From Diabrotica undecimpunctata (Eukaryota; Arthropoda; Insecta; Coleoptera; Chrysomelidae), in the NCBI RefSeq assembly GCF_040954645.1, contig NC_092806.1, forward strand, positions 24,453,644 through 24,517,643: DNA of 64,000 bases, read 5' to 3'. The notes below the pieces were generated by a model. It did no database searches. It was not told where the DNA came from and was given only the letters and a program-made list of their open reading frames with translations. Of this stretch, positions 20,200 to 32,384 are shown piece after piece (the stretch's first letter is position 1; each line of letters opens with the position of its first letter). Made by a program: the position numbers and the translations under genes.

Positions 20200-23180
20200 C
20201 ACAATACTAACTGAGATTCCTCGCTGTATTTGTAGAGTAGGGAGGACGAGTTAAATTCCACAGCACTTGGGCCACAATTGACCCATTGTGCATCCTCCCA
20301 GAGAGCTGTCGCCCTTAGCTCATTGTCTGTTCTGTCATTTCTAGGAAGGTGGACAAGTCACCAGGGGACATCTCTCTTATGTGGACAGGTGTGGGCCAGG
20401 GCTCGCCGAACGCGTACTCTCGTATTAACGATAACTCAGGGCATTCACATAGGACAGGCTTAACAGTTTCGTCTTCTAATTCACACTTCCTAAATAGCCT
20501 AAAATAGGTGTGTCTACTAGCCCCAGTCTGTGAAGGTGTTTGCTTTGTTGACAATGACCAGTTAAAAAACCAACTGCCAAGCTTAGGTTTTTCTGGTAAT
20601 TCCTAAGTACTTCTTTGATTCTGACTTTTTAAGGTTATTTAGTGTTACCTTGACAAGTCTACATCCTTGCCCTTCTTCCCATCTTCTCATGGTTTTGTGT
20701 GGGAGTGACATTTGAAATTTTTTGCGATTGTTGTAGTTGCCCCACCAAAAAGATCCCCAGGTTCTAAGAGTCCTAGTTCCAAGGCCTGCTGCCTTCCTAG
20801 CCAAATGGTCAGCAATGCGGTTACCTTTATTATTATTGTGTTCTTTAACCTACCTCATCATCAGTCTCGTTAAGTTCCCTTGTTCCCTTCTTTAAGTCTT
20901 GATTCCTTATTTTGTCTTTTTTTGTCACGCCGAGAATTGATCTTTCCATGCGCCTTTGTGCCACTCGCATTTTTAGTGCTGTTGTTTTTGTGAGCGTGAG
21001 GGTTTCTGCTCCGTATGTCATAATAGGAAGAACACATTGGTCAAATGTCTTCCGTTTCATAGCTATCGGGATGTTGCTCTTAAAGATGTCTCTTAGTGAA
21101 CCATACGCCACCCAAGCAAGTGTTGGGTACCACCTACACCTACCACCTACCTCAGGATGACGTTATTACCATCTGAAGCTTGAGTTAGTGATTCCTGACA
21201 CTCAATTACTAACATTGATGTGACACGTTGTCTATTTAAGGTTAGTAACGCTTAACTGTTATCTGTGCAAATTATTGTAGTTGTTCCGGCTATACCTTTT
21301 TGGGTTACCTCTTTTGCGACTACGGAGATATCAGCCAGCTCTGTCTGAACTTCACTGGCATTTTTGCTCATATACCACTTTATTCTTCGGTTCAGTGATC
21401 TTAATATATCACACATCCTAAGCCTTCTTTCATTTTATAGCCATCGGTGTATATGCAATATGCATTTGCCATGTTTGACTCCCTATACTGTCCTGTTTAG
21501 ATTTTGTAGGGTTTGTCAAAAACAAACTTGATTTTGACTGGTTTAATTGAGTCGCAGCCTGGCTGTAGCAGAAGTAGCGCATCTAGTTCTCCCAGCCAGA
21601 AACGAGTTCTCATTTGTCCCATTCCTACATCAAGGTTTGCATCAGCTGAGCACAGTCGCGTTGAACGCAGTTACATCATTGTCACCAGCATCACCTCTTT
21701 GACTTATGTGTCTAGAGAGGTAATACCAATGAGCAACAATGAGCAGTTGGTGTTGTTTTCACAGCACCTGTTATATTTAGGCAAGCCATCGGCTGAATAT
21801 GATTTAGTTTGTTGATCGGTGTTGTCAGTAGTACTTTTGATATACAAGCTATAGCTACGTAAGTTGGCATTAACCTAATGACAGCAGTCCAGATTCCAGG
21901 CGATCACCCTGTGCGTCCCACCGTTTGTCGACACTGTTCATAGCCAATAAATGCTGTTTTAGCTCTACCATAAAAGTGAAAGTCCTTGTTAACATGTTAA
22001 CTAAGGGTAATACCAAGGTATTTTACCTCATCACAAAAGGTTAGATTGTAGTATAGAATCCTTGTGGGTATTAAGCCTTTAATTTTTTCTTCTGGTGAAG
22101 AGGACCCCCAATGTCTTCTTAGTATTTGTATATAGTGAATGTTCCTTAAATCATGTTTGTATTAGTCGGAGAGCAATTTGTAATCACTCACATAATATAT
22201 TCTCAAACTTACCACTTCCGCTTTGCAGGACAGCAATATCGTCTATATAGACTATTGTGTAGAACCCGTTGCTGCTAAGTTGATCAACCAGGGTGTCTAG
22301 AACTATGTTTCAGAGAAGTGGTGTCAGCACCTATTCCTGTGGACACTCCCTCGTAACCATGTCTCTAACAAAAACGTCTTCAACATTTTTGCTTATTGCT
22401 TTATTAGAGAGCATACTGAATATCCATTGGCTCACAGCCAGGTAAAAATTCCTATCATGAAACTGTTGGGTGTCTTTTCCAATCTTTTCAATAAAAACGA
22501 GTTAGGTTAATTGGTCGGAAAGCCTTTGGTAGGATGAAGACCACACTACCTGGTTTTGGTATGAAGACTACACGTACCTCTCACCACTTCTTAGGAATAT
22601 ATCTCAAAGCTAAGAAGGCTCTGAATATTCCCACAAGGTGCGGCAGAAAAATATCCAGTCCCCACTATAGTATGGCCGCATATATGCCGTCAGGCCCTGG
22701 TGACTTAAAAGGAGTGAAGCACGATATGGCTCATCTTAACTTTTCCTCACTTATCATTATTCTGGCAAGATGCCAGTCGTTTAGTGAGGGTATGATTGTT
22801 TTTCCCATCCAGTCTAGTGCTGTTGAGGAGGTCGATGTGAATCCTTTGAGACTGTTTTTGGAAGCTTGAAAGCCTGCAGGAAAGCTTCGATTTCCTCACA
22901 GTACGCTTTCCAAGCAGCACTTTGTCTGTAGACTTTCTTAAACTTCCTGAGGTTTGATTGATATAAATCCTTATCCTCTTTGAGTTTGGTGTGCTTTGCT
23001 CTATTAAAAGCTGTTCAGTGTTCCAGTGATGTTTCAGTTCAGTGCACCGCCAAAAATTAGTTTTGCGACTTTCCTGGACCATACTTATCGAACATAGCCT
23101 TATCGGACACATCAATATCGGAGTTTTTATAAGCATAGCTTATTTTGTTTTGTATAGATACCGTATACCTTTCTAATTAT
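20200..23180 (-). pseudogene. RNase H-bearing LINE relic (element D)
   Basis: A minus-strand relic, read from 23180 to about 20200. It begins with a linker (ELKHHWNTEQLLIEQSTPNS). The reverse transcriptase reads FKSPGPDGIYAAIL, FRPINLTRFYLKRLERT, a decayed active-site region and VKYLGITLS near 22010. The RNase H ends RIADHLARKAAGLGTRTL (near 20800), and a C-terminal cysteine region follows. Many stops are present. A B-family LINE fragment is inserted in the RNase H (20858-21144). The domain order fits a LOA/I/R1-type LINE. The ends are uncertain. Confidence 0.7.
20858..21144 (-). mobile_element. short B-family LINE 3' fragment inserted in element D
   Basis: The 10-base duplication ACCTACCTCA (20848-20857 and 21145-21154) bounds a minus-strand fragment that encodes GSLRDIFKSNIPIAMKRKT, CVLPIMTYGAETLTLTK and RRMERSILGVTKKDKI. 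These are the C-terminal motifs of elements B and J, and the fragment ends in the same GATGATGA-type tail. Removing it restores the RNase H reading of element D up to HNNNKGNRIADHLARK, apart from one W-to-stop change. Confidence 0.75.
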
Positions 23181-24100
23181 GTATTAGTTCTTGGAGTTAA
23201 AGCCTATTCATTCCGCAGAGCCCCTTCTTAGAGTTGGTTTCAGAGTTGATTTAGATTCATATATTTTTAAACGACCAAATTTTTAGGCAACTGGATCTTA
23301 GGCGTAAGATTATAAATTTACTACATTCTAATCTAGCATGAAAAAGAGAAGTTGCTCTAGTCACATAGCGTGTTGTTAAACATTGCATAATATGTATATA
23401 AACATATATAAACCTGTATATCATATTTAAATACCTAATATACCATGTAAGCTCTTCGATTTTCACTGATATTAATAATTATTCTTTATAGCGGTAATAA
23501 TAGCGCTATAAACTCGATTTTATGACTTTATAGAACATATTTATTCTACTTTCACAAATGAATTTTTCAAACAGTTTCACTTTATTTAATAACTAAATTT
23601 AGAAGTTTATCTACAATAACAATCTCTTCAATATTCTCTTTTTGAAATCATCTGTCTATTAATATATTTATTTATATCCAATTAATTTTTATGCCATTTT
23701 TGGTACGAGTAGCCTAATATATCACTCAAAAACAAAAAAAAAGAGAATACTCAAAAATGATCTATTTTAAGTTTGAAATTACAGGACAAAATACACAATG
23801 AAGGTACATATAATACAACAATAATAAGAACGGAATGGGATTCCACAGGAGAACTTTAAGTCTCGTCCGATCAGGATAGAAGATAGACTTCTTCATTCCT
23901 TTCTATTCATTCCTTTCTATTCATTCCTTTCTGACATAAAAATATAATCCACAAGCCCTTTCTACAGATTTAACCGATTAGCACAAAGATTCAACATAAA
24001 TTTCGCCCAAAACAACACAATGTATTTTAAAATGTAAAGATCCGATACGATAAAAATTGGTAATAGATAAAAAAATTATAAATTAGTTACTAAATTGTAC
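23181..24100. other. no recognised gene; short tandem repeat at 23893-23932
   Basis: AT-rich DNA. A 14-base unit (CATTCCTTTCTATT) is repeated nearly three times at 23893-23932. No coding signal was found. Confidence 0.5.
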
Positions 24101-24159
24101 AATTATTTAGGGATAGAGGCAGCGAGAAAGCCTAAACGAAAGATAAAAGGAACGCCCTT

Positions 24160-24420
24160 AATGTTAGCATACGTACTAAGGACACTCTTATATTGGAAGT
24201 ACAGAAAGTTATCCGATGGATAAGAGCATGGTGAGGTTATTGGAGAGACCATGTAGAACAGATGGATGCAGATTGAATTGCAAAGTGGGCCAAAATACAA
24301 AAACCAAAATCAAGATATCCAAAGAAAACCAAAATCAATGACGGAAATAACACGACTTCGTTCTATTACAAGAAAAACGAGCAGAAGAAAAATATGTACT
24401 ATTGTATTGTATGTAATAAG
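24160..24420 (+). pseudogene. possible LINE C-terminal fragment
   Basis: Plus-strand text reads VIRWIRAWWGYWRDHVEQMD-type motifs (one stop inside) followed by ADRIAKWAKIQKPKSR and a basic tail. This W-x-x-H-V-x-x-M-D pattern is common near the C-terminus of insect LINE or tool-kit transposon proteins. The fragment is too short to place in a clade. Confidence 0.4.
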
Positions 24421-25055
24421 ATACAAAGACACGTACTTTATACGTGTTATAGAATAATTCTATTATAAATAATTTATTAATTCAAGAGTTCACCACCAAA
24501 ATTTTAAATCTCAGAGAGCATTCGCCATATTTTAGAATCTTATTCGATACTTCCTAATTTATATTTTATTCTATTTAATTTTTTAGACTATAATATTAAG
24601 TGTTACAAAGTACTTCTTATGTTTCTTATAATAAGGTGGGTTTTAAGGTAGCCTTCAAACAGTAGGTAAATCGTTTCACGACATAATACTGAGCATACCT
24701 TCTCCATGGTCAGCTTGTCTCAAAAACTGTGACTGGGTTGGAATAAAATAAAAGATTTCTATTAACAAGTATGAGATGTGTGTTGTCTCAGATAACTCGG
24801 CCCTGTTAATTGTGCGATATTTTGTATATTCGAAGCTGCAGGCAACATTGCTTTCAGTTATATGTTAATCGTCACGTATCTTAGATTATTTCAGAATAGT
24901 GATTTTCTGCCAAGAAACAGATTTGAAGAACTATTAGTATTTATTCGATTCGATTATACAGGATATACTATATTCATGTGCATACAAATGATTTCTAGTA
25001 AATATTATCAAATTTTGATCTTCAATAACTTATTCTTAATTATATAATTAATTAT

Positions 25056-25108
<53 letters not shown>

Positions 25109-26089
25109 TATAAATTGACAAATTTTAATAATTTTTAAATTATATTTCCAAAAATAACCAGATTTATACACATTACATGAAAATAGTACATTTCGGTGAG
25201 ACTGGTCAAAAGAATTTATTACTTAGGTAAGTGTGGTCTCCTAAGTATTATGGTTAAGTATTAAGTATACTAATTTTGTTGTTATTAAAATTTATTTTTA
25301 TTTTAGTTTCCATTTAAGACGGATTTTTGGAATAAAACACAATATGGTCCGTTTATACTGAAATATTTGCTAATACCTTGAAGTTAGATGATGTTTAAGA
25401 TCAAGATTAAGTATCAAAATTGAGTACGAGAGCCCTTAAAACCCGAATAGCTATTTTCAAAACATTATCTTGGTCTGAAATGAATGAAACTTTAAAAATT
25501 ATCAGCGAAGAAGAATTTGATGCAAAAACAATGAGTACCGAATTGGAAGATTGTTCAGTAGGTTCAAAATATACCGTAAAACGGGATATTCAATGGAAAA
25601 CTAGACCGATTGCAACAATCAGTTAACCCTTAACGAACCATTTATTTTTCCAAAAACGGTCCCAAAAACCTATTTTTTTATTAATGCACTTGCTTTTTCA
25701 CTTCTTGCAGAATTAAAAAATGTTGATTTTCGGTTTGTTTTTTATTTTTTTTTAACGGTTGAAGTCGTGGATAACAAATATCTCGAGATATCTCGTTGAC
25801 GGGTTTTTGGTTGGATAAATAACACCTGCGATCAAAAGGTTTTATTGTCTACCTTGTCTAGAGGCAAGGTAGACAATACAACCTTCTTCGTTTTTCATTT
25901 AAAAGCCATTCCCAAGCAAATTAGACATGAAAAATTTTTTTGCACGCTGTGGATGATAACCAAAAAGTATTTATTCTGAAGAGCTTACAGTTGCATTGTA
26001 GCGTAAAGAACAAGACGTACATATATGTATTTATATTTTTATAATAATGAACACAAACAAGAGAAACTAAAAGTTAGTTACCGTATGAT
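24421..26089. other. no recognised gene; (AT)n microsatellite at 25059-25104
   Basis: AT-rich sequence with about 23 AT units at 25059-25104. A 68-codon plus-strand frame at 25420-25626 (STRALKTRIAIFKTLSWSEM) is not recognised. The inverted CTTGTCTAGAGGCAAGGTAG motif near 25855 is a short palindromic patch. Confidence 0.5.
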
Positions 26090-26903
26090 ACGTTTTAAAG
26101 CATGGTACTTCTTAAAGCAAGATACTTTGATTCGCGCCTCAAGTTCTTTCCGGATTTGTCTTTCGCCTTACTGCACACAACACACACTCTAGTTAAACTT
26201 CTGGAAAATGTCGACTGGTAAGTCTAAGTGGGTTTGGAAGCGTTGAAGGTCTTTCTCTTGACACACCTCTATCTTTGAAGTAAACCTCAATCAGTTGCGT
26301 TATCAAACCCATTCGAAATTCTAAATGAGTTTCTAGCCCTCCGCTTTTCTTGTACAACGATAAAGCATGCTTCCAGTGGAAGAATATTATTTTTTTAATA
26401 TCTCTTTTCACGCTTCCTAGTTACAGAGTAATGAGAAAGATGTTGGTCGACTCTGTCGATGTCACCCATAGTATTGTTGTAATCTTGAACAATCCTAGGT
26501 TTTTTATCTCCTTTCCAAGCCCTTCTTCAGTAACCATTTGGGCATTATGCTGAGTTGACAGCACACAAACTTCCCGTTTATTCTTTCACTTCATTACTAT
26601 TGCCTTTCCTTCTTGAAACGTGATAACTTTATTTTTCTTAAGTTTGTTCTTCATTTCTGGGGTAAACCATTTCTTTGCATTTTAATAGTACCGTATGTAT
26701 CTGTCCAAACTGCTAATAAAAGGTCAGTTAGTTCAGGGGATGTATAAAAGTTGTCTGTAGCCAAACAGTGACCTTTTGATAGTAGAGGTTTCATTAGCGT
26801 CATAACAATACGTGTTGATACTGGAAGGTCTTTATATTGTCCGTCAAAATTTTTGTATTCGTTGTATTCTGTGTATCCTTTGTATACATATGAATATAAG
26901 AAT
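26090..26903 (-). pseudogene. piggyBac-like transposase, C-terminal half
   Basis: The minus strand reads FLYSYVYKGYTEYNEYKNFD, LPVSTRIVMTLMKPLLSKGH, the catalytic-region CLATDNFYTSPELTDLLL, then VITFQEGKAIVMKWKNKREV. After frame changes it reads SVKRDIKKIIFFHWKHALSL, LETHLEFRMGLITQLIEVYF, RPSTLPNPLRLTSRHFPEV and a cysteine-rich end (CVLCAVRRKTNPERT). This is the DDE_Tnp_1_7 core and terminal zinc finger of piggyBac-type transposases. The N-terminal half is missing: at 26903 the sequence changes to a hAT-like fragment on the other strand. Confidence 0.78.
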
Positions 26904-27345
26904 TGAACTTTATAAAGAAATGTTTTCAACTATTCCACTTCCACCAGAGCCCGTTCTAACACGATGGGGAACATGGTTGGAAGCCGATTTTTTCTATTCA
27001 GACTATTTCACGTTGGAACGTTATTCAACGCTCTTCAGCAGCAACTTTTATTCATTAAATCAAGTTTTAGTTTGCTTCAAAAAACTATTACTCAATTACA
27101 ATCATCAATTTGTCATCAATCAAGTTGTTTTTGGTAGAAAGCATAGTCTTAATAAAATAAATTAGATCAGCTTGTCAAAATGTTAAAAGTGACACTGGAA
27201 AAGCTATTTTTAACAATTTATAAAATAAAAAAAAACAATGGTTTTCAGAAACTTACTGACGTTCTTTTTGGTAATTTTTGCGAAGAAATAGATTTAGAAC
27301 CAAATATTGTTGTGAATTTAAAATATGCTCCCATTACATCTCTGT
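26904..27345 (+). pseudogene. hAT-like transposase C-terminal fragment
   Basis: The plus strand begins ELYKEMFSTIPLPPEPVLTR and continues WGTWLEADFFYSDYF, then (other frames) TIYKIKKNNGFQKLTDVLFG and NFCEEIDLEPNIVVNLKYAP. The last segment corresponds to the region just before the dimerisation motif of hAT-derived proteins common in insects. At least two frame changes are present, so the fragment is dead. Confidence 0.65.
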
Positions 27346-27960
27346 AACTATACGTTTTGTACCGTATTTTTTCTATTTCCTGTCATACCTCACATGTCGT
27401 TCTACAAACCTAATGCCTCTTTGGCCGGTCGCCATGTTTGATTTTTGTCATTGTATTCTTTACGTTATATCCTTTCCAGCAATACATGAATTGCTTTGAC
27501 TTTCTAACTATACCCTGTATATTACAAGAGGTGATAGACGGAAAGAAAAAGAAGAACGATGATACGTCGTAGTGTCTTCTTGATATGACACTAGTCGTGA
27601 GCGTGATGTCAAAGTGAGAGTGGAGGGGGTAGCCCAAGCGGCCCATATTCTACTACCTCTTGTACATTCCATTTTAAACAAAAAAAAAATTGTTTAATTT
27701 AGTAATATTTGTATTTTGAGAACGATTTCCGAAGTGGAAATTGAAATGTCAATAAACTTACTTTAACCTTCAATTGTGGCTTATTCCCAATAAAATAGTA
27801 ATTACTTGCCGCAAAGAAAATAGCTCCAGAACACTACTGATATTGAAGTTGTAATTGTAATTGGTAGTAGAAAAATCAAAATTATGTATCTATCATCTTG
27901 TTCTAATAGGTGAAATACAGCCCTTTGCTGTCATTCAAAACTTATATAAGCTTGGTTTAT
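27346..27960. other. no recognised gene
   Basis: The motif ACCCTGTATATT near 27513 resembles the internal tip of the mariner arm at 378-390, but no matching partner was found. No coding sequence was recognised. Confidence 0.4.
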
Positions 27961-28640
27961 TTTCTATACATTATTTTTTTATTTATTTTGATATCTTAAA
28001 TCGATTAGCCATCTTTTAAGTGGTCTTATTGGTGGTCTGGTGTCTATTGGTCTTAAATATCTTGCTATTAGGAATAACTCATACTATGTACATTTGTTCC
28101 ATTGATACATTTGTGTAACATGCTGCTTCCATATCCGTATTTTCTGAATTTTCTTTCCAACAACATCCTGTATTTTAAAAAAATCTCTTACTTGATTATT
28201 TCGTATTCTCTCTTTTATATTTTCCGTAGCGGGATACTTTTACCCGAAAATACACGAATCCCGAGACTTCGAATATTTCTTTGCTAGTTAATTGCATCGT
28301 TTGGATTCTTTTGGCACCAGTAAATATTTCATCTTATATATAAATAATATTTTTATATTCTACGCCTAAGCCATTATTTTGAATGCTTGTACTTTTCGCT
28401 GTAGGTTATCTTTTTATCTGAGATAAGGATTACTTGGTCTGCATAACAAAGGATTTTTATTTGATTTCTACTTAGTTTGTATCCTTATTGTCCCTTTTTA
28501 ATATCCTTGATTACTTTGTCTATTACTAAGTTAAAGACTGGTGAAATTAAGCTTACACTGAGAAATTCAATTTCTGTTTTACTGTTAACAATGTCTTTTT
28601 TGATGCTTACCATTCTCTTGTCGAAGCAATATGCCCTTTA
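27960..28640 (-). pseudogene. LINE reverse transcriptase fragment
   Basis: The minus strand has FNLVIDKVIKDIKKGQ, GYKLSRNQIKILCYAD and QVILISDKK around 28400-28560. This is the same protein block as 31438-31600 (element F): KGYQMGEKQLKIICYADDVI. The remainder is too decayed to read. Confidence 0.55.
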
Positions 28641-28689
28641 CTACATATAGAATTGGTGTCTGAAAGATAACCTCTCTGTAAACTCTTCT

Positions 28690-28905
28690 AGAACTAAACT
28701 ATGTAGTAGGCTTTACTAATAAGAGGAAGCATACTGGACTGAGTGAGCTAAAATTATTTGGGGAGGAACTAGAAAGAACAAATAAGGTTAAGCATCTAGG
28801 GGTAATCCGGGATTACAGACTTGATTGAGGCAATCATATTAATATGTAACCAACAATGCTACACAAATCTTGTGGAGCTGCAGCCGAGTTGAAGGTTAAA
28901 TCTAG
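28690..28905 (+). pseudogene. short LINE reverse transcriptase fragment (thumb region)
   Basis: The plus strand reads AFTNKRKHTGLSELKLFGEE, LERTNKVKHLGVI, RDYRLD, then CGAAAELK. The F-T-x-K-R-K and V-K-H-L-G-V-I blocks fit the post-active-site part of RNase H-bearing insect LINEs. It is a fragment only. Confidence 0.5.
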
Positions 28906-28934
28906 CAGTTGAAACCAAAGGTTATTTGTTGTTT

Positions 28935-30362
28935 ATTCTTCTTCTTCGCGTGCCATATCAGAATTATCCGACGTTGGCGATCACCATTGCGAAGGCTTCT
29001 CGATCTTCTGCAATATGGAATAATTGTCCTGCATTTGATATCTGTGTCCATTCACGAATGTTTTTTAACCAAGAAACTTGTTTTCTTCCTACACCTCTAC
29101 GGCCCTCTATTTTACCTTTAAGGATCAGTTGTAATATTTTATATCGACTTCCTCTTACTCTATGTCCCAGATAAGACATTTTTCGATGTTTAACAGTCTT
29201 TAGCAGTTCTCTATCTTTGTTGACGCTGCTTAGGACTTCTTTATTAGTTTTCTTTGCTGTCCAAGATATTTTTAGCATTGGTCTATGAACCCACATTTCC
29301 ACTGCTTCAATTTTGTTCATGATCGATACTATTAGCGTCCACACTTCTGCACTATACAAAAGTACAGACCAAACTTAACACTTAACCATTCTTTGTCTTA
29401 GTTCTAAACTGAGATGATTATTGCAAAGAAATGACTTCATTTTCATAAAAGTAGTTTTAGTCATTGCTACGTTTTATTTCTATGTCTGGATCTAGTTGGT
29501 CCATTATAACAGTTCCCAAACTTGTCATTTTTTGGACTTTCTCAACTTGGACTCCGTTTGATTGAAGCTTTGCATCGGGATGTGGGTCACGACTAAACAC
29601 TAAAAATTTGGTTTTGTTTGAGTTTATTTTTATGCCCATTTCCTCTCCTACCTCGTGAATACGATCAAGCAGTATTTGGAGACCTTCAATATTATCTGAC
29701 ATAATTACTGTATCGTCTGCATATCTAATCACATGAAGTAGTTCCACGTTGATTTTTATTCCATATGGTTGTCTCTCAAGTGCCTTTTTAAATAACTGGT
29801 TCGAGTAAATATTGAATAATGTTGGCGACAAAATGCAACCTTGTCTGACTCCTCGTTGTATGGAGATTTCATCGGTGTAGTTATCTCCAATTTTTACGAT
29901 AGCAGTTTGATTCCAGTACAAATTTTTAATGACACGAATATCCTTGTCATTTATTCCTATATTTTTCAGTATTTGCATTAATTTTACATGCTGTACTTTA
30001 TCGAATGCCTTTCGAAATCCACGAAACATGAAAATACATCTTTTCTTTAGTCACGGCATTTTTGTAATAGGATGTTAAGCGCAAAAAGTGCCTCCCTGGT
30101 TCCCATAGCATTTCTAAACTCAAATTGGGTATCTTCGAGATCTTCTTCGCATTTGCGTCTAATTCTGTTGTGAAGTATTCTTAGGAAAATTTTAAGAGTG
30201 TGGCTCATTAGGCTAATTAATCGATATTCTGAGCATTTTCTCGCATTGTGTTTTTTAGGTATTGCGACAAAGGTGGATTTGAGCCAATCTGTGGGAATCA
30301 CTCCGGTGTTATATATTGAAGTAAAATATATAATAAACAAAATCTCCAAAAATGGAGATCTA
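28935..30362 (-). pseudogene. 5'-truncated RTE-like LINE (element E)
   Basis: The minus strand starts inside the reverse transcriptase (TGVIPTDWLKSTFVAIPKKH, LISLMSHTLKIFLRILHNRI). It continues GFRKAFDKVQHVKLMQILKN, ISIQRGVRQGCILSPTLFNI, the active-site VIRYADDTVIMSDN (about 29690-29735), EEMGIKINSNKTKFLVFSRD, and the C-terminus TAKKTNKEVLSSVNKDRELL and QLILKGKIEGRRGVGRKQVS. It ends with an AAGAAGAAGAA tail near 28935. A gap at about 30030 and a stop or shift near 29460 break the frame. No target duplication was recognised. Confidence 0.75.
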
Positions 30363-30687
30363 AGCATCTAATACCTCTCTTCAAAAAGGGAGATAAATCA
30401 GACCCAAAAAATTACAGAGGAATTAATTTATTAAACACAACACTAAAATTATCAACCAAAGTAATAACAAATAAACTGAATGAAATTATAATACTAGCAG
30501 AAGAACAACAAGGTTTTAGGTCGGGAACATCACGCACCGACGCTATAATTATAATGAGGCAAGTGCAAGAAAAATCATTAAAATACAACAAACCGCCATA
30601 TCTATGCTTCGTGGACCTTAAGAAGACATTTGACCGGGTCAAATTAAAGCACGTTATTCACTTATTGTACGAAAGAGAGATACCTCT
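30363..30687 (+). pseudogene. LINE F reverse transcriptase, first piece
   Basis: The plus strand reads HLIPLFKKGDKSDPKNYRGI, NLLNTTLKLSTKVITNKLNE, EEQQGFRSGTSRTDAIIIMR and PYLCFVDLKKTFDRVKLKHV up to YEREIPL. The frame is open throughout this piece. It is cut by LINE G, and the frame resumes at 31338. Confidence 0.72.
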
Positions 30688-31326
30688 TCTTGGTGGGTTG
30701 CGCAGCCATGACATTTTACGCCTTCCTATGCTTCTCTTTCCTTGCATAATCAATTGGAGCAAGGCGTATTTTTCTCCACGTATAATATATCCGAGATATT
30801 CCAATCTTCTTGTTTTAATTGTATTTAAAATTTCTATTTCTTTATTTGTCCTTCTCAGAACCTCTTTGTTTGTGACCTGTTCTGTCCACGATATTTTCAG
30901 AATTCTTTTATACACCCACAGCTCAAATCATTCCAGTTTTTTCAACGATGTCGCATTCAAGGTCCAAGATTCTATTCCATAAAACAAAGTCGAAAAAATA
31001 TAGCACCTCGCCAACCTAACTCTTAGTTCCAATTTTAAATCCCTTGTACATAGCACTCTTCTCATTTTGTTGAAATTTGCTCTAGCCTTTTCTGTTCTGA
31101 TTTTAATCTTCTGAATGTAATCATTTGTGAAGTTAATTATTGTTCTCAGATATGCATATTTGTCCACTTGTTCGACGTTTGTTCCGTTTATTAGAAAATT
31201 CTCGTTATTACTTTGAGTTTTCAATATTCTCATAAATTTCGTCTTCTTGACGTTCATTGTTAGACCGTACTCTTTTCCATACTTCGCTATTCTGGTCATC
31301 AGTCTCTGAAGATCTTCAATACCTCT
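30688..31326 (-). mobile_element. 5'-truncated LINE G nested in LINE F
   Basis: GAGATACCTCT at 30677-30687 and again at 31327-31337 is an 11-base target duplication. The insert encodes on the minus strand the last third of an RTE-like protein: GLTMNVKKTKFMRILK, DKYAYLRTIINFTNDYIQKI, FNKMRRVLCTRDLKLELRVR, FYGIESWTLNAT, then ILKISWTEQVTNKEVLRRTN and RLEYLGYIIRGEKYALLQLI. It ends near 30690 with a short AAGAAG tail. Two frames are needed. Confidence 0.82.
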
Positions 31327-31337
31327 GAGATACCTCT

Positions 31338-32230
31338 AGGAATAATCAAAACGATCGATATTATCTACCAAAACAACACACTAAGAGTAAAAGTAGATAA
31401 AGAACTAATCGACCTATTCAAGCTGGTAATGTGATAAGACAGGGAGATTCCCTGAGTCCTCTATTGTTCAACCTGATTATGGATAAAATAATAACAAAAG
31501 TAAAGACTAAAAAAGGATACCAAATGGGAGAAAAACAACTTAAAATAATCTGCTATGCAGACGACGTAATAGGACTCTCTCAAAGTGAAGATGATTTACA
31601 ACGTATGCTGCACCAATTTAATAACCGCCAGAAAATTTAACATGTTAATTTTGCCAAAAAAGACAAAATACATGGTTATAATGGCAAGTTTACTAAGATG
31701 TAAATTGGAGCTGGAAGCTGAGTTAATAGAACAGGTGGTGGAGTTTAAATATCTAGGCATCACATTATCTAGCTATGGAAAGCTCGAAACTGAAGTGGAA
31801 GATTAAATGAATAGAGCAAACAGAGTCGCAGGTTGCCTGAATGATATAATATGGAGAAATAAAAATATCGGGAAAGAAATTAAAGACAGAATTTACAACA
31901 GTTATTAGACCACTAATGACATACCCGGCAGAAACAAGAACTGACACAGAGAGGACAAAAAGGATGTTAGAAACAGCAAAGATCAAAACAGTTGATTGTA
32001 ACACAGTATGGGACAGAGCTAGAAGTACATATAAACGACGCAGATACAAGGTGGAGAACATCAAGACTTAGGTAAGAAATAGAAGAGTAGAATGGAACGA
32101 TCAAATAAGCCAAAGACCACGAAAACGATGGAACGACAACTTATTGGAGGCACATTTAAAAACAGAGTCATGTCTACATAAAAAGGAGATAAAAAAGACA
32201 ATATTATTCGACTCCATTGTAATCATTATT
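31338..32230 (+). pseudogene. LINE F reverse transcriptase, second piece
   Basis: Continues the frame of 30363-30687 with GIIKTIDIIYQNNTLRVKVD. It then reads IRQGDSLSPLLFNLIMDKII, the active-site KIICYADDVIGLSQSEDDLQ (31537-31596) and, after a shift, VEFKYLGITLSSYGKLETEV. It fades through TVWDRARSTYKRRRYKVENI and RVEWNDQISQRPRKRWNDNL. The 3' end is approximate. Confidence 0.68.
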
Positions 32231-32384
32231 CTACAGTGTCGGAGTAGTTGACCATCGCTAATGTGATTTTCAGTTATACGCCAGTTATGGACTTATACTA
32301 AATATGCACAGAACAGGTACTTTTTCACCCTTTTACTTGAGTAAGAAGGCTTACGTTGTCACTAGAATTATTATTATTATTTAT

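Noticed and set aside
21513..22869. Open frames of about 100 codons on the plus strand
   Set aside because: They are antisense shadows of the LINE D reverse transcriptase on the minus strand.
25059..25104. (AT)n tract as a possible origin or scaffold site
   Set aside because: A plain dinucleotide microsatellite; nothing supports a function.
25420..25626. 68-codon plus-strand frame near the piggyBac relic
   Set aside because: It is on the opposite strand to the piggyBac protein and shows no recognisable motif; not supported as a gene.
27513..27525. ACCCTGTATATT as the tip of another mariner-like element
   Set aside because: No partner repeat or target duplication could be found nearby.
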